From Bradyrhizobiaceae bacterium (GTDB lineage Bacteria; Bacteroidota; Ignavibacteria; Kapaibacteriales; Kapaibacteriaceae), in contig JAGFIZ010000106.1 of assembly GCA_024103135.1 (NCBI GenBank), positions 1-64,000 of the forward strand: a stretch of 64,000 bases of DNA, written 5' to 3'. The position numbers and the translations under genes were made by a program. Under the pieces are notes generated by a model, which did not search any database, was not told where the DNA came from, and saw only the letters and a program-made list of their open reading frames with translations. This document shows positions 1 through 8,750 of this stretch, one piece after another (positions within the stretch are counted from its first letter, which is position 1; every line of letters begins with the position of its first letter).

Positions 1-2253
1 ACATTCCGGTTGCCGGTAGAGAGTGGGATGACGCAGATCCTGGTGCGAAGCATTGGGTATAGGGATACCACGTGTTCCATCGCCCCCTCACAAACCATCA
101 CCATCAAGCTTTTGTCAGCAGGTGTTAATAAACAGGCAGTGCAGGTAACGGCTGAGATCGAAGCGGCCGAAGTCGTTCGTCGTGCTATTGCCAAAGCAAC
201 CGAGAATGATGAACGGATGCGCACGATGATTAGTCAGACGTATTCGAAGATGAAGGTGTATGTAGACGGACCCGATCTGGGTGGACCCGACCAGCCCAAG
301 GAAAGCATTACGGAAACCTATTCGAAGGTGTACTACCAACGCTACCCTGAACGCATCAAACATGTAAACGTGATCAAGCGACGTCAGACCAGAAACATTG
401 CAGCAGCAGATAACCTGGCTGTGTTCGACGAATTCGTCAACATCACGCAACCGGAAATCAACATGCTTGGAACACGCATGGTTACGCCGTTGGGACGTGA
501 TGCACTAGATACCTACACGTACAAGATCGTAAGCAGAAAACAACTCGGCGATGCATTGGTATACGAGTTGGCTTTTGAACCTGCTTCACGCTTGTTCCCT
601 GGTTTTGAAGGAACGCTGAGCATTGTGGATGGTACCTATCAGACCGTTGCTGCCGATTTTTCTCCAACGGCAGAGACGGCAATCCCATTTGTCAAGCGGC
701 TGAGGTATGAGCAGCGATATGAGAAAGCAAATGATAGTGTGTGGACGCCAATGTATCAGCAGGTAAGTGGCAATGCATCGATTTCACTACTTGCTGGTAT
801 ACCCGACATCGTCTTCAAGATGTCGATCGAAGCATACGTTACGGATGTTGCTGTCAATGCAGACATTCCCGACAGTCTACTCCGACCTAGGGCTGACACG
901 TCACTGAACATGAACGTATCATCCTCAGGCGGAGTACGGGTAGGCGTAAGCAGACCAGGAGTGAACATCACCGTGGCCAAAGATGCCGACACCACATCGC
1001 CCGAGTTCTGGAAGGCCCACGCCTACACCGAGCCATCCGAAGAAGAAGCAGAGGCCTATCGAGTGGCTGACAGTATCGTCCAGAACCGAACACCAGGGTC
1101 GACCACAGCTAGTCCATCCGTTGGCCTTATCACGATTGGCAACGTAGGTATCGACATTACACCTCAGCTAGCCCGAACCTCGATCACAGGCTTCATTGGT
1201 GGCGCAGACCTGGCGATATCATACAAGCCCATCACGTTGAATGTACGTGGTATGTGGGGAGAGCAAGGCACGTATGGTGTTGGTGCAGGCATCAAGGTTG
1301 ATGCAGTGCGTTCTGAATCCACTCGCGCATCGCTATTTGCCAAGACCTATTCCACCTATGCAACCATTCAACCAGCGCGACCGATACTAGGCACACCCAA
1401 CCTGATGAACCTAGCCGACCTCCTGTACATGGAGTATCACGACTACTTTAGGAAGGAAGGGTGGAATGCAGGTATCACGATTGTAACGAACACCATCAAT
1501 GCTTCGCTGACGGCAAGCTGGGAGCGGCATGTTCAGGATAGAATCCTTGTTGAGACCGATAGACCTGCCGTAGGGGCCGACGAAGGTGACTATCAGACAC
1601 TAACGCTGGAGTCCGCCTTCAACCAACCCTCGCTTGGTGAACTCCTGCTCGGCAGCACGTCATGGATTCGCGGAGCGGTAGGTGCCGTGGTGGGTAGGGA
1701 AACGCATCGGGATGCATTCTTTGCAACGTTGAACATGAGTCTCGGTCTGCGCATCCCAACCTTTAGCACCGGCTACAATCCAATGGCATTAACGGTGGAC
1801 ATGTTTGCAGGATCGGTGTTAACCGATGATGCTCCACGGCAGTATCAGCATAGCATACTCAGGAGGTTTCCCGTCGCCGGTAGTATTGCTGACCTAGCCA
1901 CAACTCCGATCAGTGGGTATGGTGGCAAGGACGTCTATGTTGTTCACGCAGAGCATAACTTCTCTGACCTTTGGTGGCGTGCAATTGGAATACCCACGAT
2001 GCCGAATGGTAGGGGGCTAGATCTCATCGCTGTTGTTGGTGCAGGGTCCGCCAGAAGAAGCTCACCAGCGTCACCCACAACATGGCAACCAACGGCGGAC
2101 ATCTATACCGAAGCAGGGTTTGCCTTGTCGCGCATTCCAACCTTTGTCAGTGATCTCCTCTACCTCCGATTTGACGCCATGTGGCCCGTTGGTGCACAAA
2201 GCATGCGCGGTACGTTTGGCTGGTCAGTTACCCTAAGCAGTCCGCTCCAATAG
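1..2253 (+). CDS. DUF5686/carboxypeptidase-regulatory-like outer-membrane protein, 5' end missing
   Basis: The gene is cut by the left edge: frame 1 is open from base 1, and the first residues (QILVRSIGYRDT) look like the last strands of a carboxypeptidase-regulatory-like beta domain rather than a true N-terminus. The middle part holds features typical of DUF5686 proteins of Bacteroidetes: a helical stretch after the beta domain (VVRRAIAKATENDERM), and a FWKAHAYTEPSEEEAEAYR segment preceding the membrane part. The C-terminal half is rich in alternating hydrophobic strands and fits an outer-membrane beta-barrel. Function in the family is not well defined; an outer-membrane assembly or surface role is usual. 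It may be co-transcribed with prfB downstream, although 132 bp separate them. The family call is from motif resemblance only. Confidence 0.72.
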   Translation, partial: TFRLPVESGMTQILVRSIGYRDTTCSIAPSQTITIKLLSAGVNKQAVQVTAEIEAAEVVRRAIAKATENDERMRTMISQTYSKMKVYVDGPDLGGPDQPKESITETYSKVYYQRYPERIKHVNVIKRRQTRNIAAADNLAVFDEFVNITQPEINMLGTRMVTPLGRDALDTYTYKIVSRKQLGDALVYELAFEPASRLFPGFEGTLSIVDGTYQTVAADFSPTAETAIPFVKRLRYEQRYEKANDSVWTPMYQQVSGNASISLLAGIPDIVFKMSIEAYVTDVAVNADIPDSLLRPRADTSLNMNVSSSGGVRVGVSRPGVNITVAKDADTTSPEFWKAHAYTEPSEEEAEAYRVADSIVQNRTPGSTTASPSVGLITIGNVGIDITPQLARTSITGFIGGADLAISYKPITLNVRGMWGEQGTYGVGAGIKVDAVRSESTRASLFAKTYSTYATIQPARPILGTPNLMNLADLLYMEYHDYFRKEGWNAGITIVTNTINASLTASWERHVQDRILVETDRPAVGADEGDYQTLTLESAFNQPSLGELLLGSTSWIRGAVGAVVGRETHRDAFFATLNMSLGLRIPTFSTGYNPMALTVDMFAGSVLTDDAPRQYQHSILRRFPVAGSIADLATTPISGYGGKDVYVVHAEHNFSDLWWRAIGIPTMPNGRGLDLIAVVGAGSARRSSPASPTTWQPTADIYTEAGFALSRIPTFVSDLLYLRFDAMWPVGAQSMRGTFGWSVTLSSPLQ

Positions 2254-2385
2254 TTCAGCAGCCGGGCACATCGTGCATCATTAACAACAACGATCCACCT
2301 TGTGTGAATGCAACGAACGGAAGTGATGCAGCTACCAAGCCCCCTTCCAATCGAATTCGTTATCCGCAAAGCCGTATTTTTGGAG

Positions 2386-3487
2386 ATGTTCGAACCACAA
2401 AAAGCAAAACTGGAGACTCTTACCTCACGCGTCGAGCAATTGCGGAGGTTCCTTTGACATCGATGGTAAGCGCGATTTAATTGCAGAGCGCGAGATGCTC
2501 TCGCAGGCACCTGACTTCTGGGATAGCCAGGAGCGTGCACAGAAGTTGATGAGAGAGCAGGCCGACCTAAAAGACTGGGTAGAAACCTGGGAGCGTGCTT
2601 CAACAGCTACGCAAGACGTATCGGCAATGATTGAGTTGGCCGAAGAAGCAAACGATGCTTCGATGGAAGCCGACGTAGATGCAGAGCTCGAGAATACCAT
2701 TCGTGCAGTCGACGAGTTAGAGCTGAGGAAGATTCTCTCTGGCGTTGACGACAATCGTAATGCCATCGTAACCATCAACTCAGGTGCAGGTGGTACCGAA
2801 GCGCAGGACTGGGCAGAAATGCTCCTACGCATGTACACCCGATGGGCCGAGCAGCACAACTATCAAGTGCTCCTGGCAGATGAACAGGAAGGTGATCAAG
2901 CAGGTATCAAGAGTGCAACGCTTGAAGTACGCGGACCCTTTGCCTATGGCTATTTGAAGGCAGAGAATGGTGTCCACCGTTTGGTGCGGATAAGTCCGTA
3001 CGACTCGAATGCACGACGTCACACCTCGTTTGCATCGGTGTTTGTTTATCCAGAGATCGACGACGACGTAGAGATCGAAGTCAACCCAGCCGACGTACAG
3101 CTAGACACCTTTCGCTCGGGCGGCAAGGGCGGACAGAATGTGAACAAGGTCGAAACGGCCGTTCGCCTTACGCACATCCCCACAGGTATCGTCGTAAGCT
3201 GTCAGCAAGAGCGTTCTCAGCTTCAGAATCGCGAGCGAGCAATGAAGATGCTCAAGTCGAGACTCTACCAAAAGCGTCGCGAAGAAGAAGAGGCAGCCAA
3301 GGCAGCCATTGAAGGCTCGAAGAAGAAAATTGAATGGGGCTCCCAGATTCGCAGCTATGTCTTCCAGCCATACACCATGGTTAACGATCACCGTACGGAG
3401 ACAAAGATCACGGACGTGCATCGTGTTATGGATGGCGACCTGGACGAATTGATTCGCACCTTTCTCCTGCTGGATCAAGATGCATAA
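2386..3487 (+). CDS. prfB: Peptide chain release factor 2 with programmed +1 frameshift
   Basis: Release factor 2 ends translation at UGA and UAA. The coding sequence lies in two frames. A 23-codon first part starts at ATG 2386 (MFEPQKAKL, matching the MFE start of E. coli RF2) and stops at TGA 2455-2457 in CTT TGA C. A +1 slip at CTT joins it to the second frame ([13 protein letters not shown], then MLSQAPDFW) through 3487, giving about 366 residues, the family's normal length. An internal Shine-Dalgarno-like CGGAGG sits three bases before CTT, the same geometry as in E. coli, so RF2 should autoregulate through its own UGA. The GGQ peptidyl-tRNA hydrolysis motif is in [14 protein letters not shown]. 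The stop-recognition tripeptide reads SPY (in VRISPYDSN) rather than the usual SPF. The GGAG just before ATG 2386 is too close for an ideal ribosome-binding site, so the exact start is likely but not certain. Confidence 0.95.
2446..2458 (+). promoter_or_regulatory. Programmed +1 frameshift site of prfB
   Basis: The sequence GGAGGTTCCTTTGAC combines a Shine-Dalgarno-like GGAGG, a 3-nt spacer, and the slippery CTT before a TGA stop followed by C. This is the canonical RF2 recoding arrangement. The downstream frame continues as RF2 immediately after the slip. Confidence 0.93.
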
Positions 3488-3511
3488 CACGATGGATAGG
3501 AAGCGTCAACC

Positions 3512-3907
3512 ATGATCGTGGGCATTGGAACAGACGTCGTCGACGTCCCCCGTATCATGCACTCCTTCGAGCAATACGGTCAGCGCTTCTTACAACGAGT
3601 CTTCACCGATGTTGAGATTGCCTACTGCGAACAGTTCGGAGAGACCCGATTCCTGCACTATGCAGCACGCTTTGCAGCAAAGGAAGCCTTTAGCAAGGCC
3701 ATTGGCACAGGTATGCGTGATGGTATGGCCTTCAAGAACGTTGGCATTCGGAATGAACAGTCAGGCATGCCGGTGATGGAGCTGTACGGACAGATGCTTG
3801 AGAGATGGAACGACTTTACAATTCACGTAACACTTTCACACACGGCGACCGTTGCTGTTGCAGTAGTCGTCATCGAATCACGGAGCAACAATGATCAGCT
3901 CGCTTGA
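3512..3907 (+). CDS. acpS: Holo-[acyl-carrier-protein] synthase
   Basis: AcpS transfers 4'-phosphopantetheine from CoA to the serine of apo-ACP, activating it for fatty acid synthesis. The 131-residue protein has the usual AcpS length and both signature blocks: GIGTDVVDVPRI at the N-terminus (Mg-binding Asp8) and RFAAKEAFSKAIG (Glu58). It starts 24 bp after prfB, and its last 17 bp overlap the start of the DinB-like gene, so these three are probably one transcript. Assignment is firm. Confidence 0.93.
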   Translation: MIVGIGTDVVDVPRIMHSFEQYGQRFLQRVFTDVEIAYCEQFGETRFLHYAARFAAKEAFSKAIGTGMRDGMAFKNVGIRNEQSGMPVMELYGQMLERWNDFTIHVTLSHTATVAVAVVVIESRSNNDQLA

Positions 3908-4382
3908 AGGATTTCGCAAGACCTGGCTGCACGAGTCAGCATCGACCATTCAGCTATTTGAAGCATTAACAGATGAGAGTCTGAGCACACGCATTGACGA
4001 TGAGCACAGAACACTTGGTCGCATCGCCAATCACTTGATCGAGACAATTACAGAGATGCCCGGGAAGTTGGGTCTCCCTATCAAGGAAGAATCGCCCAAT
4101 CACACGAACGTTGCTGACCTTGTGCGTGACTATCGCGAAAAGTCAGATGCACTGCTTGCCGCAGTTGATGCCACGCTTTCCGATGGTATGCTAACGGAAA
4201 CTCGTAACATGTATGGGATGGAGTGGACCGTGGCGTATGGCCTGCACGTTATCATCATGCACCAATGTCACCACCGTGGACAGATGACCGTGCTCATGAG
4301 GCAAGCCGGTCTCGTGCCTCCTGGCATGTACGGACCAACCAAGGAGGCATGGTTGACAATCGGCATGACTCCACTGGATTAA
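3891..4382 (+). CDS. DinB-family protein
   Basis: This 163-residue protein is a member of the DinB/YfiT four-helix fold, whose members bind a divalent metal and often act in thiol-dependent (bacillithiol, mycothiol) or stress-related reactions. The metal-ligand pattern is visible: His48 in RIANHLIE, and His124 with His127/His128 in MHQCHHRGQM. The C-terminal segment MYGPTKEAW is also common in the family. A GGAG precedes the ATG by five bases, supporting the start inside acpS. The substrate cannot be told from sequence. Confidence 0.85.
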   Translation: MISSLEGFRKTWLHESASTIQLFEALTDESLSTRIDDEHRTLGRIANHLIETITEMPGKLGLPIKEESPNHTNVADLVRDYREKSDALLAAVDATLSDGMLTETRNMYGMEWTVAYGLHVIIMHQCHHRGQMTVLMRQAGLVPPGMYGPTKEAWLTIGMTPLD

Positions 4383-4406
4383 CACACTGATTACGAACTC
4401 CTTACC

Positions 4407-5570
4407 ATGTTACCATCCATCTACAACCCATCGCAACCATTCACGCTAGGACTGTTAGGGGGCGGACAGTTGGCAAAGATGACGGCTCAGGCAGCCCAGC
4501 GCATGGGTCTTCGTGTTGCCGTTCTGGAACTTGGTGAAGGATCACCTGCTGGACTGCTTACCAAACTCGAATTCCCCGGTGGCTGGGGTGATCCTGCGAC
4601 GCTGGAGGCATTCATTCAGGCATCGGACATCATTACACTTGAGAATGAGTTCATTGCTCCCGGCGTTCTTGCTGCCATCAGTGAAAAGCGATTGGTCTAT
4701 CCAACGGCTGACACGATGCGGTTGGTGCAGGATAAGTTCAATCAGAAGCAGACCTTTTCTGCCGTCGGAATTCCAACACCACACTTTGCCGAGATAGCAA
4801 GCAAGGATGATCTGCGACGGTTTGGTGAAGAGCATGGTTATCCATTTGTGGCCAAGACCCGGACGCATGGGTATGACGGTTATGGTAATGCCACGGTGAA
4901 GCGCGAGACAGAGATCGACATGGTCTGGCGACGGTTTATGGAAGGCGAGACCAAGCGGCCGCTTATGGCCGAAAGCTTCGTGACCTTTGCAAAAGAACTG
5001 GCCGTTATCGTAGCACGGAATAAACGAGGCGAGACGGCCGTGTACCCTTGTGTTCAAACCATCCAACAAGGTCACGTATGCGTTAGCGTGTTGGCACCAG
5101 CCCCAATCGAAGAGCACTTGCAGGTAAGAGCACAAGAACTGGCATTGCAGTGTGTAGAAACCATCAGTGGCGTTGGCGTTTTTGGTGTTGAGCTATTCCT
5201 GACGCCAGACGATCAGATCTTGTTCAACGAAATAGCACCACGTCCGCACAACAGCGGACATTACACGATCGAAGCCTGTCATACCAGTCAGTTCGAGAAT
5301 CACGTTCGTGCCGTAACCAACATGCCGTTGGGCTCGGCGGCCATGCGTGTTCCTGCTGCAGCAATGATCAACCTTCTTGGCGAGAAAGCCGGCAGCGGCA
5401 TACCGGATGACGTGGTAGAGATGCTCAAGGTAAGCGATGTAACATTACACCTGTACGGTAAGAACGACGTTCGTGTTGGTCGCAAGATGGGTCACCTTAC
5501 CGCAACCGGTCCAACAATCGATGTTGCATTCTCACGCGCAACGCTAGCACTTGAACGATTCGTGTGGTAA
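4407..5570 (+). CDS. purK: 5-(carboxyamino)imidazole ribonucleotide synthase
   Basis: PurK is an ATP-grasp enzyme of purine biosynthesis that carboxylates AIR to N5-CAIR using ATP and bicarbonate; PurE, the next enzyme, is not in the window. At 387 residues it has normal length. Visible motifs are the N-terminal nucleotide-fold start LGLLGGGQLAKM, the ATP-grasp lysine region FVAKTRTHGYDGYGN, and the metal-binding block FNEIAPRPHNSGHYT. The gene converges on the LptF/G-like gene with only 2 bp between the stop codons. Confidence 0.94.
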   Translation: MLPSIYNPSQPFTLGLLGGGQLAKMTAQAAQRMGLRVAVLELGEGSPAGLLTKLEFPGGWGDPATLEAFIQASDIITLENEFIAPGVLAAISEKRLVYPTADTMRLVQDKFNQKQTFSAVGIPTPHFAEIASKDDLRRFGEEHGYPFVAKTRTHGYDGYGNATVKRETEIDMVWRRFMEGETKRPLMAESFVTFAKELAVIVARNKRGETAVYPCVQTIQQGHVCVSVLAPAPIEEHLQVRAQELALQCVETISGVGVFGVELFLTPDDQILFNEIAPRPHNSGHYTIEACHTSQFENHVRAVTNMPLGSAAMRVPAAAMINLLGEKAGSGIPDDVVEMLKVSDVTLHLYGKNDVRVGRKMGHLTATGPTIDVAFSRATLALERFVW

Positions 5571-5572
5571 CA

Positions 5573-6853
5573 TCAACGCCGATTCACCTTCCAGGTGGCG
5601 TACAAACCCACGAACAGGAAGAGGACGTTACCCATCCACATGGCATAGAGCGGATCCAGGAGCCCCCTGTCAGCCAGCTTCTCACCACCGATGAGTGTGA
5701 TCCAGTAGGTAACGTAGCAGGCAAGGGAGATTGCGGCCGACATCCCGAAGTTTCCACCGCGGGTGAGGATGCCGAGCGGACATCCCACGAGTACGAAGAG
5801 GATGCATGCAAACGGAATTGCATACTTCTTGTAGATCTCGACGCGATATCTGTTTGCAGTTTCTCGTTCCGAGCCAAGCTTGCTGGCCTCGCCCTCGAGT
5901 GCAGCACGCGTGGTACTAACCAGGGCCGAAGCACGGAGTATGGCAGTCTGCCTGTCGATTGCCGTCGCACCAATTCCGTACATGGTCGGCAATTCCTGTC
6001 GATGCCAGAGCGAGTCAATCCTTCGCTCAATCGCCGCCACGGCACTATCAGACCGGTGGACGACTACCTGCATGTCGGCAATGTTCATTTCCCTCTCGCC
6101 ACGTGATGTTGTGCTTGCATCGCTGCGCTCAAGGAAGAATCGATTTGCCTGCATCACCATCTGGTGGTGAGCAAACTTGATGATGCGATACTCCGATGGC
6201 TTTGCAGGGAACAGCTGGTGTACTTCGCCGTTGTAGAGGTCAATGACGAGTTTGGTGAGTGACGGAGAAAAGGCAAGCTTGCCAGTATCAGCGCTCACGA
6301 TGTTCTGTCTGTCTACTCGAGATCCGTCATAAATCGTTACCCCATGCATCACACCACTCGAGTCCATCGCACGAGCAAGGATGGTGAAGCCGTCTACCTG
6401 CGTACTAAAGCGTCCTGCCTCTACAGCGAAGGTTGGTTTAAGCTGTTTGATGTCGGACATCATCGTGCTCAACCGATGATTCGAGTCGGGCAACACGTTG
6501 TCGGTAAACCAAAACGTAAAAGCCCAAAGCAAAGAGCCCACGACCATTACCGGTACCATCATCCGAATGAGGCCCATGCCGCTGGCCTTCATGACCGTGA
6601 CCTCGCTAGTGCTGCTTAGAGCTCCAAAGGCCATGAGCGTAGAGAAGAGAATGCCGATGGGTATTGCGAGGACAACGATCCACGCCACGTTCAACGCAAG
6701 AAACTCAAGGATGAAATCGGTACCTAGCCCCTTACTCGTAAGGTCACCCAGATACCGCATCATGTACTGCGATAAGAACAAGAACACGATCACCGACGTG
6801 CCAAACACAAACGGTCCAACGTGTGCTCGGAGGATGTACCGCCACAAAATCAT
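5573..6853 (-). CDS. LptF/LptG-family permease
   Basis: LptF and LptG are inner-membrane subunits of the lipopolysaccharide export ABC transporter (LptB2FG). This 426-residue protein has the family layout: three N-terminal membrane segments (about residues 12-32, 55-75 and 100-122), a periplasmic beta domain, and three C-terminal membrane segments (about 330-425). Family hallmarks include MILWRYILRAHVGPF at the start, an LSSTSEVTVMKASGMG loop after the second helix, and LPDSNHRLS after the third. Whether it is F or G cannot be decided; no partner subunit or LptB is nearby. It begins 4 bp inside the end of the TPR gene, so it is translated from the same message. Confidence 0.9.
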   Translation of the reverse strand: MILWRYILRAHVGPFVFGTSVIVFLFLSQYMMRYLGDLTSKGLGTDFILEFLALNVAWIVVLAIPIGILFSTLMAFGALSSTSEVTVMKASGMGLIRMMVPVMVVGSLLWAFTFWFTDNVLPDSNHRLSTMMSDIKQLKPTFAVEAGRFSTQVDGFTILARAMDSSGVMHGVTIYDGSRVDRQNIVSADTGKLAFSPSLTKLVIDLYNGEVHQLFPAKPSEYRIIKFAHHQMVMQANRFFLERSDASTTSRGEREMNIADMQVVVHRSDSAVAAIERRIDSLWHRQELPTMYGIGATAIDRQTAILRASALVSTTRAALEGEASKLGSERETANRYRVEIYKKYAIPFACILFVLVGCPLGILTRGGNFGMSAAISLACYVTYWITLIGGEKLADRGLLDPLYAMWMGNVLFLFVGLYATWKVNRR

Positions 6854-8001
6854 TGGCTATCTCGGCGCTTCCTGCATTCGTCGATCAACTTCTGAAAGCG
6901 ATCAGCTTCGGCAGGATTCAATCGCTTGAGTGCCTCCCATCCTTCCATTGCTTCCGTCCACCGCTCCTGTTGCATGTAGATGCGGTTCAATGTTTCGGTG
7001 TAGAGTGGTGGAGCTTTCGAAGGGACGGGAGGGGGCGCTGGTTCACGCTGATTTAGATCGTCAGGAGAAATCTTTGCTCGACTGATGCGCTCGGCCAAGC
7101 TTTCCAGCGATGGCTTCCCGGCTGACTTCTTAGTAGGCGCCGAAGGAAGACGTGTCGGGTGAAACTCTCGGAAGCTAGGGGGCTCGGGCAAGAAACCAAT
7201 GCTACGCCGACCTCGATACTTGGCGCTTTCGAATCGTAGCGAAGTAAACTCCAGACCAGGAATCAACCGCATTGATGTACTGCGAATGATGCGGTTGTCT
7301 GTTGCCGGTGGTGCTAGATCGATTACGCGAAGCAATGGTGTTGAGGGCAACGTCGGAGCCTCGGCCTGCTCCTTATCGTCATCAATGAAGATGCTGGGGT
7401 TAACCTGGGCATCCACGATAACATCGTCGTCTTCACCACTCTCGATGACGTCCACCTCACCAACCTCATCATCCACATGATCTGTTACCAGCGTGATATG
7501 TGGACGTTCTACTTCTGCGTTGGCAGACACTTCAGAAACGGTGTGATCTTCTGGGTCTGCATGTAAAGCCGAGCTGGTCTCTTCAAGTGCGGTAGAAGGT
7601 AGGTCGGGACCATCCTCAAGTCCGACGTCCATTGCAAGAAGCATGGCTTCGCCCACCTCATTATCAACTAGCCGGTAATGTTCTTCTCTTTCGGGAACGC
7701 CTGGTTTGAGGCGGACCAATGCCTCGCGCGTGAGGCGAGTTACGGCGCGGTTGGGAAAGCGTTTGTCGGCCTCGTCCAGGATTACGGTTGCAGCATCGGC
7801 ATGACCCAGAGCCATGTAGCAACGGGCGAGCTGGATGTAGCCACCGATGTAGGACGGAAAGGTTCTCACACCATCAGCAGCAAGCAGCAAGGCCGTCTCG
7901 AACTGTTTCTGCGAGAGGAGCGATGCTACCTCGGTACTAAACGAGGATGATACCGTGGCTGCGGAGGTCATGGGTGTAGTATGCTTGCCGTCAGTTACCA
8001 A
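6850..8001 (-). CDS. Tetratricopeptide-repeat protein
   Basis: The 383-residue protein has no signal peptide. Residues about 25-95 form two to three TPR-like helical pairs (FETALLLAADGVRTFPSYIG, LARCYMALGHADAATVILDE). A long acidic low-complexity middle (about 130-215) follows, and a last TPR-like pair lies near the C-terminus (LNRIYMQQERWTEAMEGWEA). TPRs mediate protein-protein contact; the partner is unknown. It overlaps the start of the LptF/G-like gene by 4 bp, and the BI-1 family gene on the same strand (8005-8733) ends 3 bp upstream of its start, so all are likely one transcript. Confidence 0.75.
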   Translation of the reverse strand: MVTDGKHTTPMTSAATVSSSFSTEVASLLSQKQFETALLLAADGVRTFPSYIGGYIQLARCYMALGHADAATVILDEADKRFPNRAVTRLTREALVRLKPGVPEREEHYRLVDNEVGEAMLLAMDVGLEDGPDLPSTALEETSSALHADPEDHTVSEVSANAEVERPHITLVTDHVDDEVGEVDVIESGEDDDVIVDAQVNPSIFIDDDKEQAEAPTLPSTPLLRVIDLAPPATDNRIIRSTSMRLIPGLEFTSLRFESAKYRGRRSIGFLPEPPSFREFHPTRLPSAPTKKSAGKPSLESLAERISRAKISPDDLNQREPAPPPVPSKAPPLYTETLNRIYMQQERWTEAMEGWEALKRLNPAEADRFQKLIDECRKRRDSQ

Positions 8002-8004
8002 CGA

Positions 8005-8733
8005 TTACCGTCGGTTACCGAGTAAGCGAAGCAAGAACAGGAAGATGTTGATGAAGTTCAGATACAGGCTAAGAGCACCGATGATTGCGCGCTTGTTCGA
8101 CAAGGCATCACCAGCATACATCACCACGGCTTGCTCCTTGATGCGTTGCATGTCGTAAGCAGTAAGACCAGTGAAGATCACAACACCAACCAGACTAAAA
8201 GCCCACGTCACCGCTGGTGATTGCAAGAACCAGTTGACGACCATCGTCACTAATAGACCGATGACGCCCATGAACAGAAAGGCACCCCAGTTGGTTAGGT
8301 CACGTTTTGTCGTGTACCCGTAAACCGCTGCTACACCGTACATCACCGCAGCAATGAGGAAGACCTGGAAGATGCTTCCCAACTCGTAAATCAAGAAGAT
8401 GCTGCTGAAGGCAATGCCGTTGAGAAGCGAATAGGCAAGGAACATTCCTGCTGCCGTAGACGGTTTCATCGAGTCGATGCGTGCCGTGAGGAACCATACC
8501 ATGGCAATCGGACCAAGAACGGCAAGCCAGAAGAGCGGACCAGACAGGATTGAAAGTAACAGCTCTGGATTGCTACCAAGCCAGATGGCTGTGACCGATG
8601 TAACCATCAAGCCCCCTACCATCCAGGCATAGACACGTTGGACGTAGGTGCGAAGAGCCGTCGCGTCGACCGAAGCCGCTATGGACTGGCCTGTGGTAGA
8701 TGGTTGTTGGCTGTATTGACCAAAAGAGCTCAT
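8005..8733 (-). CDS. Bax inhibitor-1/YccA-family membrane protein
   Basis: This 242-residue protein has seven predicted hydrophobic segments and fits the BI-1 (TMBIM) family, which in bacteria includes YccA, a modulator of FtsH, and BsYetJ, a pH-dependent calcium leak. Typical elements are RVYAWMVGGLMVTSVTAIWL at the first helix, and the C-terminal block GLTAYDMQRIKE followed by ALSLYLNFINIFLFLLRLLG. Physiological role here is unknown. It lies 17 bp downstream of the polyprenyl synthase gene on the same strand. Confidence 0.9.
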   Translation of the reverse strand: MSSFGQYSQQPSTTGQSIAASVDATALRTYVQRVYAWMVGGLMVTSVTAIWLGSNPELLLSILSGPLFWLAVLGPIAMVWFLTARIDSMKPSTAAGMFLAYSLLNGIAFSSIFLIYELGSIFQVFLIAAVMYGVAAVYGYTTKRDLTNWGAFLFMGVIGLLVTMVVNWFLQSPAVTWAFSLVGVVIFTGLTAYDMQRIKEQAVVMYAGDALSNKRAIIGALSLYLNFINIFLFLLRLLGNRR

Positions 8734-8750
8734 AAAAACTCCAGAAATGC

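Noticed and set aside
2181-2480. Open frame overlapping the prfB start
   Set aside because: It is in a different frame from both parts of RF2, and has no codon or domain support. The prfB frames explain the region.
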